Shown here: positions 1-6,837 of the stretch, in pieces
Numbering within the stretch: the stretch's first letter is position 1
Layout: each line of letters opens with the position of its first letter
Translations under genes and position numbers: made by a program
Assembly: GCA_009936885.1 (NCBI GenBank)
Contig: JAACDT010000125.1
Coordinates: 1 to 10,997, forward strand
Direction: 5' to 3'
Length of the DNA stretch: 10,997 nucleotides
Source of the DNA: Alphaproteobacteria bacterium
Lineage (GTDB): Bacteria; Pseudomonadota; Alphaproteobacteria; Puniceispirillales; Puniceispirillaceae
Notes under the pieces: model-generated
Database searches by the model: none
The model's input: the letters and a program-made list of their open reading frames with translations, nothing else
Told to the model about the DNA's origin: nothing

Positions 1-77
1 ACATTTATTCCCACAGATGATAGCACCATAGCTGATGCGATGGCTGCTCCTGCAAATAATTTCTTGAATTTTCTCAT
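1..77 (-). CDS. N-terminus of an exported protein, probably a periplasmic solute-binding protein (partial)
   Basis: Only the first 25 codons are inside the window; the gene runs off the left edge. The peptide starts MRKFKKLFAGAAIASA and continues with a hydrophobic stretch, so it has the basic n-region and hydrophobic core of a Sec signal peptide. The cleavage site is not clearly included. The ATG is fixed by a GGGAGG Shine-Dalgarno five bases upstream. The layout (strong ribosome site, lysine-rich start, alanine-rich core) resembles that of the TTT binding-protein gene at 6838-7764, and periplasmic binding proteins are the commonest products of this form. No mature sequence is visible, so the family (TctC, TRAP DctP, ABC binding protein or other) cannot be told. 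It lies 79 bases downstream of the CobW-like gene on the same strand and has its own candidate promoter. Confidence 0.7.
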   Translation of the reverse strand, partial: MRKFKKLFAGAAIASAMVLSSVGIN

Positions 78-82
78 TTTTT

Positions 83-88
83 CCTCCC
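83..88 (-). promoter_or_regulatory. Ribosome binding site of the left-edge exported protein
   Basis: GGGAGG on the minus strand, separated by five bases from the ATG at 77-75. It is a near-consensus Shine-Dalgarno sequence and is the main reason to call the cut gene at the left edge real. Confidence 0.75.
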
Positions 89-112
89 GATTTTTGAAAA
101 AACACATCTTCA

Positions 113-141
113 ATTATCCCAGCTCAAAACATAAAAAACAA
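113..141 (-). promoter_or_regulatory. Candidate sigma-70 promoter for the left-edge gene
   Basis: On the minus strand, TTGTTT (141-136) is followed after 17 bases by GATAAT (118-113), which is preceded by TGG as an extended -10. Transcription would start near 105 and give a leader of about 28 bases carrying the GGGAGG site. The -35 match is only half consensus, so the call rests on the good -10, the spacing and the position just before a strongly initiated gene. It would let the exported protein be expressed separately from the CobW-like gene upstream. Confidence 0.4.
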
Positions 142-156
142 GCAGTTTTTCAATTT

Positions 157-1173
157 TCAAGTATGTTGGGGGTGTAGTACCTGCATCTCGTAGCTCTTTT
201 GAAGGTGCTTTATTTCTATATCTTTGAATATAAAGACTAAGGCCGAAAATTGGTTATTATCCTCATTTAATTTTATTTCTGTAATGATTGGTCCGACTGC
301 TTGAATCAAATACTGCCCTTCGTTGTTTTCAAAGTTTATAAATCCTTTTAATCTGAGAATAGAGAGGGGATATAGCGAATACAGTGAGGCAAGCCATTGT
401 TTAAATAATTTTTTGTTTATCGGTTTTTCAGAATTCAATGACCAATTCCTAAATTTTAATAAATGGTCTGAATGTTCAAAAGAATGATTGCTGTGATGAG
501 AGGAATGGTCATGTTCAATTTGATGATTATGTGACCCCTCTGAACATAAGAAACACTCAGATTGTTTAGAATTTAACTCAAGTGGGGTTCGTAATAATTT
601 TGAATTTATATCATTCTTCACTAAAGCTGATGAGTTGATGCTTGTAATAATATCATGGGTATTTTTTATATCTTGAGTTTTTGCGATATCTGTTTTGGAC
701 AAATAGATGAAATCAGCCTGAATAATTTGGGTCACTGGTTCTTCAAATTGTGTTATCTGATGATTTAATGAGATACAGTCAACAACAGTAATAACTTTAT
801 CAAATTCACATCGTGTGTTTAATGAAATATCTGATTTGATTGTTTGAACTATAGGTCCTGGTAGTGCAAGTCCTGTTGTTTCAATAATAATATAATCAAA
901 CCTTGGAATATCACCATTGTCAGATTGAGCAAATAAACCTGAAATTGTATCAGATAAGTCGCCTCTTATCGAACAACAAACGCATCCATTTTCTAATAAT
1001 AACGTATTTTCGACACTAGATTTTACTAATAAATTATCAATTCCAATTTCACCAAATTCATTTATGATGAGTGCGGTGTTTTGCATATCATCTGAATTTA
1101 AGAGTTTTGATAGTAAGGTTGTTTTACCGCTTCCTAAAAAACCCGTGATGATTGATATTGGTATCTGGGACAT
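157..1173 (-). CDS. CobW/COG0523-family G3E GTPase, putative metal (zinc) chaperone
   Basis: A 338-residue protein with the full G3E GTPase layout. The Walker A loop GFLGSGKTT is at residues 11-19, the family CxCC metal motif is C64-x-C66-C67, the Walker B/switch segment is IIIETTG at 95-101, and the base-specificity motif SKTD is at 159-162. A CobW_C-like domain follows from about 240 to 335. Between the domains a loop (207-237) carries C207-x-x-C210 and then a run with many histidines and acidic residues, as in COG0523 members that handle zinc or other divalent metals. Family members use GTP hydrolysis to hand metal to client enzymes; the client here is unknown. The ATG at 1173 leaves only three residues before the first beta strand, which fits the family, but no clear Shine-Dalgarno precedes it. 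I saw no recognisable Zur box in the 86-base divergent gap. It is not a cobalamin-cluster CobW by context, since no cobalamin genes are nearby. Confidence 0.92.
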   Translation of the reverse strand: MSQIPISIITGFLGSGKTTLLSKLLNSDDMQNTALIINEFGEIGIDNLLVKSSVENTLLLENGCVCCSIRGDLSDTISGLFAQSDNGDIPRFDYIIIETTGLALPGPIVQTIKSDISLNTRCEFDKVITVVDCISLNHQITQFEEPVTQIIQADFIYLSKTDIAKTQDIKNTHDIITSINSSALVKNDINSKLLRTPLELNSKQSECFLCSEGSHNHQIEHDHSSHHSNHSFEHSDHLLKFRNWSLNSEKPINKKLFKQWLASLYSLYPLSILRLKGFINFENNEGQYLIQAVGPIITEIKLNEDNNQFSALVFIFKDIEIKHLQKSYEMQVLHPQHT

Positions 1174-1228
1174 ATAAAATTTTTATTTTTTGTAGACAAT
1201 CAGGAACGTTTATCCTTACACATATGCC

Positions 1229-1259
1229 TAGTTCTTTCAACTAATTCGTTTACAACTAA
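1229..1259. promoter_or_regulatory. Short repeats in the divergent gap, possible operator
   Basis: The gap between the CobW-like and ligase genes contains CAACTAA twice in direct orientation (1238-1244 and 1253-1259) with starts 15 bases apart, plus an inverted TAGTT (1229-1233) that can pair with AACTA (1239-1243). The second copy abuts the ligase ATG. This could be a regulator site for one or both divergent genes, but the units are short and AT-rich, and chance is a fair alternative. No convincing -35/-10 pair was found for either gene. Confidence 0.2.
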
Positions 1260-2795
1260 ATGGTTCACCAAATGGAGTATTGTGTGTCAAAACAAAGCGT
1301 ACGAAATTTATTAGAAGTAGGTCAGGGAAATGAAATCGCTATAACAGCGCCTAATAGAAAGCCATTAAATTATAATGGGCTAAGAATTCATGTTGATTTA
1401 ATCGGAGAGCAACTTGCAAGCATAGGGTTAAGGAACAGTGATAGGGTAGCGATTGTCTTGCCTAATGGTCCGGAAATGGCTACTGCCTTTTTAGCGGTGG
1501 CCTCATATATGTCAGCTGCCCCTCTCAATCCTTCCTACAAGGAAGCTGAATATGAATTTTATCTTGAAGATTTAAAGCCAAAGGTGGTAATTGTTGAAGA
1601 GAACACTTCCAATCCTGTGGTAAAAGCAGCAAAAAAATTATCAATTCCAATTGCCGAAATAACAGTAGATAAAGATAACGCTGCAGGCGAATTTAGCTTA
1701 TTCGAAACTAGAAAAAATATTGATATTCCTAGCATAGAAATGGAAGCGCTTGTTCTTCACACTTCTGGGACTACATCTCGTCCTAAAGTTGTGCCCCTTA
1801 CTCAATCAAATTTAGTAACATCAGCAGGTAATATTTCTGCTACATTACAATTAAAAGAAGCCGACCATTCCCTAAACATTATGCCATTATTTCACATCCA
1901 TGGTTTGATTGCAGTACTTTGTGCTAGTATATCAGCTGGTTCATCTGTTTGTTGTACACCTGGTTTTAATGCTCTTAGATTTTTTGAACTTGCAAATAGC
2001 CAAAGAATTACATGGTATTCAGGTGTCCCAACAATGCATCAAGCGATTCTTCTTCGTGGGCAACGTCAAGCCGATATTGCAAAAGCACTAAATTTACGAT
2101 TTATTAGGTCCTCTTCTGCCTCATTGCCTCCAGCCATTTTTGACGAATTGATTGCATTATTTAACTGTCCAGTTATTGAAGCATATGGGATGACTGAAGC
2201 AACTCATCAAATGACTTCCAATCCTTTGCCTCCCCAAAAACAAAAGGCAGGATTTGTTGGTTTGCCAGCTGGACCGGAAGTCTGTATTATGGATGTTGCC
2301 GGCAATAAGTTAGTTAATGGTGAAGAGGGAGAAGTTTGCATTAAGGGAGATAATGTAACACCTGGATATGATAAAAATCCTGAGGCTAATTCACAAAGCT
2401 TTACAGATGGCTGGTTTAGGACAGGCGACCAGGGAAAATTTGATGAGGATGGATATCTTAAAATTACCGGCAGATTAAAGGAAATTATAAATAGAGGCGG
2501 AGAAAAAATATCTCCGCTTGAGATAGATAATGTTTTGATGGATCATCCCGCAATACAACAAGTTGTCTCATTTGCAGTAGCAGATAAATCTTATGGAGAA
2601 GAGATTGGCGTTGCGGTGGTGCTCGATGAGGGACAAATTCTCTCAGAGAGAGATTTGAAATCCTATGCAAATGAGAAGCTAGCAAAATTTAAGATTCCAA
2701 AGCATGTTTGTTTCGTAGAAGAAATTCCAAAAGGGGCTACGGGTAAAATGCAGCGCATTGGTCTTGCTAAGAAACTTGGTTTAGAGGCTGATTAA
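1260..2795 (+). CDS. AMP-forming acyl-CoA ligase, oxalate-CoA ligase (AAE3/Pcs60)-like
   Basis: A 511-residue ANL-superfamily enzyme, which joins a carboxylic acid to CoA through an acyl-adenylate. Visible core motifs: the phosphate loop TSGTTSRPK at 168-176, YGMTEA at 309-314, the ribose-binding TGD at 388-390, the hinge GRLKE at 404-408 and the catalytic lysine K496 in GATGK. Several stretches match my recollection of plant AAE3 and yeast Pcs60 oxalyl-CoA synthetases closely: LHTSGTTSRPK, PLFHIHGL, LRFIRSSSASL, EAYGMTEATHQM and NRGGEKISPLEID. Oxalate is therefore the best guess for the substrate, although other short acids are possible. One oddity is residue 177: the nearly invariant glycine after PK is valine (codon GTT at 1788-1790). 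The start is uncertain; ATG at 1260 and ATG at 1272 are both open and neither has a good ribosome site. Its stop overlaps the start of the dehydrogenase gene. Confidence 0.9.
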   Translation: MVHQMEYCVSKQSVRNLLEVGQGNEIAITAPNRKPLNYNGLRIHVDLIGEQLASIGLRNSDRVAIVLPNGPEMATAFLAVASYMSAAPLNPSYKEAEYEFYLEDLKPKVVIVEENTSNPVVKAAKKLSIPIAEITVDKDNAAGEFSLFETRKNIDIPSIEMEALVLHTSGTTSRPKVVPLTQSNLVTSAGNISATLQLKEADHSLNIMPLFHIHGLIAVLCASISAGSSVCCTPGFNALRFFELANSQRITWYSGVPTMHQAILLRGQRQADIAKALNLRFIRSSSASLPPAIFDELIALFNCPVIEAYGMTEATHQMTSNPLPPQKQKAGFVGLPAGPEVCIMDVAGNKLVNGEEGEVCIKGDNVTPGYDKNPEANSQSFTDGWFRTGDQGKFDEDGYLKITGRLKEIINRGGEKISPLEIDNVLMDHPAIQQVVSFAVADKSYGEEIGVAVVLDEGQILSERDLKSYANEKLAKFKIPKHVCFVEEIPKGATGKMQRIGLAKKLGLEAD

Positions 2796-3787
2796 TGACA
2801 TCAAAAATATGTATCTTCGGAGCGGGTGCTATTGGGGGGTATGTGGCTGCCTGTTTGCATGATGCTGGAGCGGATGTTTCTCTTATTGCAAGAGGGTCTC
2901 ATCTCAATGCTATAAAAGAAAATGGCTTGAAGCTTGAAATTAATGGGGAAATGCGCTCTTTTAAGCTAAAAGCAAGTGATAACCCAGCAGATTTTGGTCG
3001 ACAAGATTATGTTATCATAGCCCTTAAGGCGCATGGCATCACCCATATCACTGAAACAATTCAACCGTTGCTTGACCCCGATACGGCAGTTGTCTCTGCT
3101 GTAAATGGACTGCCATGGTGGTATTTTCACAAAGCTAATACAAATACAGAATTAGACGATAAACCTCTGATGTCTGTTGACCCAGATGCCAGTATTTGGA
3201 ATAAGATAGGGCCAGAAAGAGCAATTGGCTGTGTTGTGTATCCAGCCTGTGAAATCAGTAAACCTGGAACAATCACACATATTGAGGGAAACCGAGTTTC
3301 ACTTGGTGAGCCAAGCGGCGAAAGTACAGAAAGACTTAAAACTCTATCAGATTTAATGATAAAGGGCGGTCTCAAAGCGCCGCAAAAAAAGCGGATACGA
3401 GACGAGATTTGGATAAAACTATGGGGTAATTGCTCTTTTAATCCTGTTAGTGCGCTTACTGGTGCATCTCTAGATAAAATTGCAGAAGACCCAGACACAC
3501 GAAAATTGGTTGCTGAAATAATGAGTGAATGCAAACAGGTGGGTGAGGCACTATCAATACGATTTGCTGTATCAATTGAAGACAGAATTAATGGTGCAGG
3601 TAAAATTATTGGTCATAAGCCATCTACTCGGCAGGATATTGAAATGGGTCGTCCATTGGAAATAGACCCGCTTGTTACTGCGTTGATTGAAATTGCAAAC
3701 CAACTTCAAATTGATACGCCAAGTCTAGCAGGTGTCACTGCACTGTTAAAATTACAGGCAAGAACATTAGGATTATATTCATCTTAA
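2795..3787 (+). CDS. Ketopantoate reductase-like (PanE/ApbA family) NAD(P)H dehydrogenase
   Basis: A 330-residue protein of the 2-dehydropantoate 2-reductase family, which reduces a 2-oxo acid with NADPH. The Rossmann loop GAGAIGG is at residues 9-15, and the ARGSHL segment at 32-37 lies where the family reads the NADP phosphate. Asn104-Gly105 (VNGLPWW), Lys208 in the WIKLWGN segment and Glu289 in RPLEID correspond by position to the family's catalytic and substrate-binding Asn, Lys and Glu. It is somewhat longer than E. coli PanE (303 residues). The ATG shares one base with the TAA of the ligase gene (TAATG at 2793-2797), which implies translational coupling and joint function. That context, rather than a pantothenate operon, makes a catabolic 2-oxo-acid reductase as likely as true PanE. 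I therefore leave the symbol blank. The family assignment is secure; the substrate is not. Confidence 0.9.
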   Translation: MTSKICIFGAGAIGGYVAACLHDAGADVSLIARGSHLNAIKENGLKLEINGEMRSFKLKASDNPADFGRQDYVIIALKAHGITHITETIQPLLDPDTAVVSAVNGLPWWYFHKANTNTELDDKPLMSVDPDASIWNKIGPERAIGCVVYPACEISKPGTITHIEGNRVSLGEPSGESTERLKTLSDLMIKGGLKAPQKKRIRDEIWIKLWGNCSFNPVSALTGASLDKIAEDPDTRKLVAEIMSECKQVGEALSIRFAVSIEDRINGAGKIIGHKPSTRQDIEMGRPLEIDPLVTALIEIANQLQIDTPSLAGVTALLKLQARTLGLYSS

Positions 3788-3822
3788 AAGACTGAACAAT
3801 GCATAGTTATTTATAATTTTCA

Positions 3823-4590
3823 TCAAGAAAATATTAGGGGTATGGCGCCAAGATAAATAAGTCTGATCGCGAGGAAAATAAGAGTTAATTTAACTAATTT
3901 AGCAATCAATTCATTTTTTAATTTATACATTATTTTTACCCCTAAATAGGTACCTAACATGCCTGCTAAAATAGCCAAGGTCATTAGCGGTAGATAATGC
4001 AGGTAGTTAAAACCTAGCAGCCAAAATACAATAACTTTCAGCCCGTGCTGCACAGCTAATACTAATCCAAGGGTAGCAACAAACGCTTTTGGTTCTATTG
4101 AAAATGAGTTTAACATAGCCGCTACCATTGGCGCTGTCCCGCCAATAATAAAACTAAGAACCATGGAAATGGTTGAGCCAATAAATAAATAGCGTTTAGA
4201 CAGAGTAGGTATTTTGCCTATCACCGATATTAGAACGAAAACACCTATACTTATTTTTAAAATAGGGGCTGGCAGATTTACAACAAATACCATGCTTATC
4301 CCTGTACCAACTAGGAAACCTAAAATAAAACTGCGTAGCACAGGTGTATGAAAATCACGCGTTAACATTGCGCGCCATAAATTATTCCAAGTTTGTAAAA
4401 AACCATGTACTGGAATAACAGCCGTAATTGGCAGAACTGATGCATAGAATATTAATAAAAAAAGTCCTCCACCAATACCAACCACACCGCTAAAAAAAGA
4501 AGTAAAAAAAGCGATGCTTATGAGCGACACTATTTGAAATGAACTCAGTTCAACGGGAAATGGGATTAGCGAAAGAAGTGTCTGAAACAA
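3823..4590 (-). CDS. TSUP (TauE/SafE) family membrane permease
   Basis: About 255 residues, mostly hydrophobic, with seven to eight predicted membrane segments and the two-fold repeat of the TSUP family. The first repeat has a glycine-rich turn VVGIGGGLFL (36-45) and the second has IIGGTAPMVAAM (148-159). The family exports or imports sulfite, sulfoacetate, thiosulfate and some organic anions; the substrate here cannot be told. The longest open frame begins with TTG at 4590. No ATG occurs in frame until residue 75, inside the conserved region, and no Shine-Dalgarno stands before the TTG; GTG at codon 21 is an alternative. It lies 97 bases after the TctB-like gene on the same strand and probably ends the same transcript. 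If so, it may remove an anionic product (such as sulfite) of the compound imported by the TTT system, which is inference. Confidence 0.85.
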   Translation of the reverse strand: MFQTLLSLIPFPVELSSFQIVSLISIAFFTSFFSGVVGIGGGLFLLIFYASVLPITAVIPVHGFLQTWNNLWRAMLTRDFHTPVLRSFILGFLVGTGISMVFVVNLPAPILKISIGVFVLISVIGKIPTLSKRYLFIGSTISMVLSFIIGGTAPMVAAMLNSFSIEPKAFVATLGLVLAVQHGLKVIVFWLLGFNYLHYLPLMTLAILAGMLGTYLGVKIMYKLKNELIAKLVKLTLIFLAIRLIYLGAIPLIFS

Positions 4591-4687
4591 GAATTTAAAT
4601 TTTCGTGAGGTATGTGTTAATTTTAATTATTACAGTTACAAGCCAGTAAAGGACTGTTCATTTGCGCATCAATATATTTGTTGATGA

Positions 4688-5170
4688 CTAACCAAATAAA
4701 CGTGATTCTGGAAATGGAACATAGAATATGTGGGTAAAAACAACATAAGCAACTAAACAGCTGATGATTGCTATAAGCAATGATTTTATAATTGTTTTTA
4801 GAGTTTTATCTGGATTGAAATAAGCAATAGATGTCCATAAAAGAGCTAAGCTAGCAATCCAAAATCCGAAGGCAAATAATAGGAAAAGGAATATGAACAT
4901 AAATAGTGCAAAGAAAATCACATTTATAATGGATGGCACTTGATCAGTTTCTATTTCTAAATCTGAGACTATTGTCCCAGAAACGATTTTTAGGATGGAT
5001 TTAATTAGGAAAAATATTGAAATGCCAAATAAAGAAAATGTTGCCATTAGAGGAAACACCCAATCTTTTGCATTTGCTCCGGAACCAGAATAAAAAATAA
5101 ATGATATTCCTAACAGCAGAATGGTTGTTATTACATCACTATCTTTTAATATTTTGGATATTTGAGGCAT
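4688..5170 (-). CDS. tctB: TctB-like small membrane subunit of a tripartite tricarboxylate transporter
   Basis: A 160-residue protein with four hydrophobic segments at about 12-29, 37-60, 80-115 and 128-148, the architecture of TctB, the poorly conserved small subunit of TTT transporters. A charged loop (66-79) separates segments two and three, and the third hydrophobic stretch is long enough to fold as a hairpin. The call depends strongly on its position 39 bases downstream of the TctA-like gene, since TctB sequences diverge widely. It forms the integral-membrane complex with TctA, which couples import of the ligand delivered by TctC to an ion gradient. The start ATG at 5170 has only a weak AAAGAG-like ribosome site, so translation may depend on coupling to the preceding gene. 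In transcription order the subunits are C-A-B rather than the C-B-A of the Salmonella tct operon. Confidence 0.88.
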   Translation of the reverse strand: MPQISKILKDSDVITTILLLGISFIFYSGSGANAKDWVFPLMATFSLFGISIFFLIKSILKIVSGTIVSDLEIETDQVPSIINVIFFALFMFIFLFLLFAFGFWIASLALLWTSIAYFNPDKTLKTIIKSLLIAIISCLVAYVVFTHIFYVPFPESRLFG

Positions 5171-5209
5171 CTTTTGTCACTCTTTAAAAATCTAAATTAT
5201 CAAATTTAC

Positions 5210-6703
5210 TTACGCCAGTTTTGCAGCTCTTCTGGCTTTGAAGCGAGATAAGGCTACCGCTGTAATAGACAGGACAGACAGACTTATAAGCGTAATGTTA
5301 ATGGTTCCGCTGAAAAATATTTTTTGAACCCCAACAGCATCAGAAATATATAATGCCTGAACCAGCGATGGCTCGATAATTGGTCCAAGAATAAAGCCCA
5401 AACCAATAGGACCTGGGTGAAACCCCAATCTTCGAGCAAGGAATACAAAAATACCTATGGCTAACATTAAATAAACATCAAAGATATTATTGCGTATGGC
5501 ATACGCCCCTATAATAGCTAGAAACATTATAAGAGGGGCTAGTAAGCGAAGGGGAATTTTTATTACCTTCACAAGTAAAGGTGTTGCAAGCAAGCCAACG
5601 AAAAATACAACTATCCCGGCTATAAACATGGACCAACCAAAAGAATATACAAGAACACCATCCGTTGCGAATAATTCAGGCCCAGGATTTAACCCGCGCA
5701 ACATTAACGCGCCTGCAATAACAGCCGCTGGGGATGATCCTGGCACGCCAAGAGTAACAAGAGGAATCATAGCAGCGGGTGCTGCCGAATTATTAGCAAT
5801 TTCAGATGCGGTCACACCATGTATGTTACCTTTCCCAAACTTGCTCTTATCCTTACTCCAGCGGACAGCTTCGTTATAGGATACGATGGCAGCAATAGGA
5901 CTTCCCGCACCTGGTAGTATTCCAATAAAGCTTCCTATAGATGCAGAACGCAAAAAGTGAATGGGTTTTGATAACACCTTAATCATTGTTTTTAAGATCA
6001 CGCCTTTTTCTGCTCGATATTCAGCAATATATTCTTGTTTTCTAAGGCCTAAAACCATAGACAAAACTTGTGGAACAGCAAAAACGCCAATTAGAGCAGC
6101 AACAAGTGATACCCCGCCCCGAAGCTCTGGAATGTTCATTGTAAAACGATTAAGCTCGGTTGCATGGCTGATGCCGATGCAACTTATCAATAATCCGATG
6201 GCACCGCCAGCCAGGCCCTTTAAGATAGAATCACCAGCGAGACTTCCGATAATGGTAAGTGCAAAAATACCCAGCCAGAAAAACTCTGGCGGCCCAAATT
6301 TTAAGGCAATTGATATCATTGGCCAAGCAAGTAAAAGGTAACAAGCCGCGCCAAACATAGTGCCAAGAGCGGAGCTAAAGCAGGCTGCAACGATGGCTTC
6401 CTGTCCTCTTCCTTGTTTAACCATTGGGTGACCATCAAAACCTGTTGCCATGGCAGCAGGAGTTCCTGGTGTGTTAACAAGACAAGCTGGAATTGCATCT
6501 GAAAACATTGCACAGACATAGAGTCCACCTAGCATAGCAATACCTTCCCCAGTTGGTAGGGCAAATGTAAAAGGCACCAATAGTGCCGTCCCCATAGTTG
6601 CTGTCAGTCCAGGTAACGTTCCAACGATTAGACCCAGCAAGATACCAATAGTCATATACATTAAATAAGAAGGGCTTAAAGCTATGAACAATGCTTCAAT
6701 CAT
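5210..6703 (-). CDS. tctA: TctA-like large membrane subunit of a tripartite tricarboxylate transporter
   Basis: A 497-residue polytopic protein of normal TctA length with about eleven to twelve hydrophobic segments. The two inverted family signatures are present: GLIVGTLPGLTA at 24-35 with NTPGTPAAMATGFDGHP at 77-93, and GILPGAGSPIAAIVSY at 261-276 with VTLGVPGSSPAAVIAGALM at 317-334. These glycine/proline-rich re-entrant loops form the transport path. The subunit works with TctB in the inner membrane and receives ligand from the periplasmic TctC. Substrates known for the family include citrate, aromatic and dicarboxylic acids; this sequence does not reveal which. A GGAG lies 10 bases before the ATG (6717-6714). 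The gene follows the binding-protein gene after 134 bases that contain a strong hairpin, so its expression is probably lower than that of the binding protein. Confidence 0.95.
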   Translation of the reverse strand: MIEALFIALSPSYLMYMTIGILLGLIVGTLPGLTATMGTALLVPFTFALPTGEGIAMLGGLYVCAMFSDAIPACLVNTPGTPAAMATGFDGHPMVKQGRGQEAIVAACFSSALGTMFGAACYLLLAWPMISIALKFGPPEFFWLGIFALTIIGSLAGDSILKGLAGGAIGLLISCIGISHATELNRFTMNIPELRGGVSLVAALIGVFAVPQVLSMVLGLRKQEYIAEYRAEKGVILKTMIKVLSKPIHFLRSASIGSFIGILPGAGSPIAAIVSYNEAVRWSKDKSKFGKGNIHGVTASEIANNSAAPAAMIPLVTLGVPGSSPAAVIAGALMLRGLNPGPELFATDGVLVYSFGWSMFIAGIVVFFVGLLATPLLVKVIKIPLRLLAPLIMFLAIIGAYAIRNNIFDVYLMLAIGIFVFLARRLGFHPGPIGLGFILGPIIEPSLVQALYISDAVGVQKIFFSGTINITLISLSVLSITAVALSRFKARRAAKLA

Positions 6704-6778
6704 TTTCAGAGAGCTCCGTAGGTAAAAATACTACTAGTTGATGTTTAATTTATCTTTTTAGTTAGGTGCTTTTTGTTG

Positions 6779-6811
6779 GAACACTAGCAACTTAAAAAAT
6801 TGCTAGTGTTC
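6779..6811 (-). terminator. Perfect 12-bp hairpin between the tctC-like and tctA-like genes
   Basis: GAACACTAGCAA (6779-6790) and TTGCTAGTGTTC (6800-6811) are exact reverse complements around a nine-base A-rich loop. It begins 27 bases after the binding-protein stop on the minus strand. No T-run follows the stem on that strand (the next bases are CAACAAAAAGC), so it is not a canonical intrinsic terminator. It is more likely an mRNA 3'-end stabiliser or partial attenuator that raises the binding protein above the membrane subunits, a common arrangement in operons encoding periplasmic binding proteins. Confidence 0.6.
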
Positions 6812-6837
6812 AAAATTTTAAGAGGGCTACTTAATGC

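Noticed and set aside
1174..1259. Zur box or clear divergent promoters in the CobW/ligase gap
   Set aside because: No palindrome resembling a Zur site was found. The possible -35/-10 pairs (for example TTGTAG with TATCCT, 15-base spacing) are too weak to annotate.
3127..3534. Minus-strand open frame of 135 codons inside the reductase gene
   Set aside because: It is antisense to conserved reductase sequence, with no initiation signal and no recognisable protein features.
3816..3832. ATTTTC / GAAAAT inverted repeat at the convergent ends of the reductase and TSUP genes, as a bidirectional terminator
   Set aside because: Six A/T-rich pairs with a five-base loop and no T-run in either direction. 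It overlaps the TSUP stop codon and is too weak to call.
4667..4686. CATCAA / TTGATG hairpin just after the TctB-like stop, as a terminator
   Set aside because: Only six pairs and no T-run on the minus strand. Read-through into the TSUP gene is as likely.
5490..6341. Plus-strand open frames of 129 and 126 codons (5490-5879 and 5961-6341) opposite the TctA-like gene
   Set aside because: They lie wholly antisense to a strongly conserved gene, have no ribosome sites, and resemble no family. They are by-products of its codon composition.
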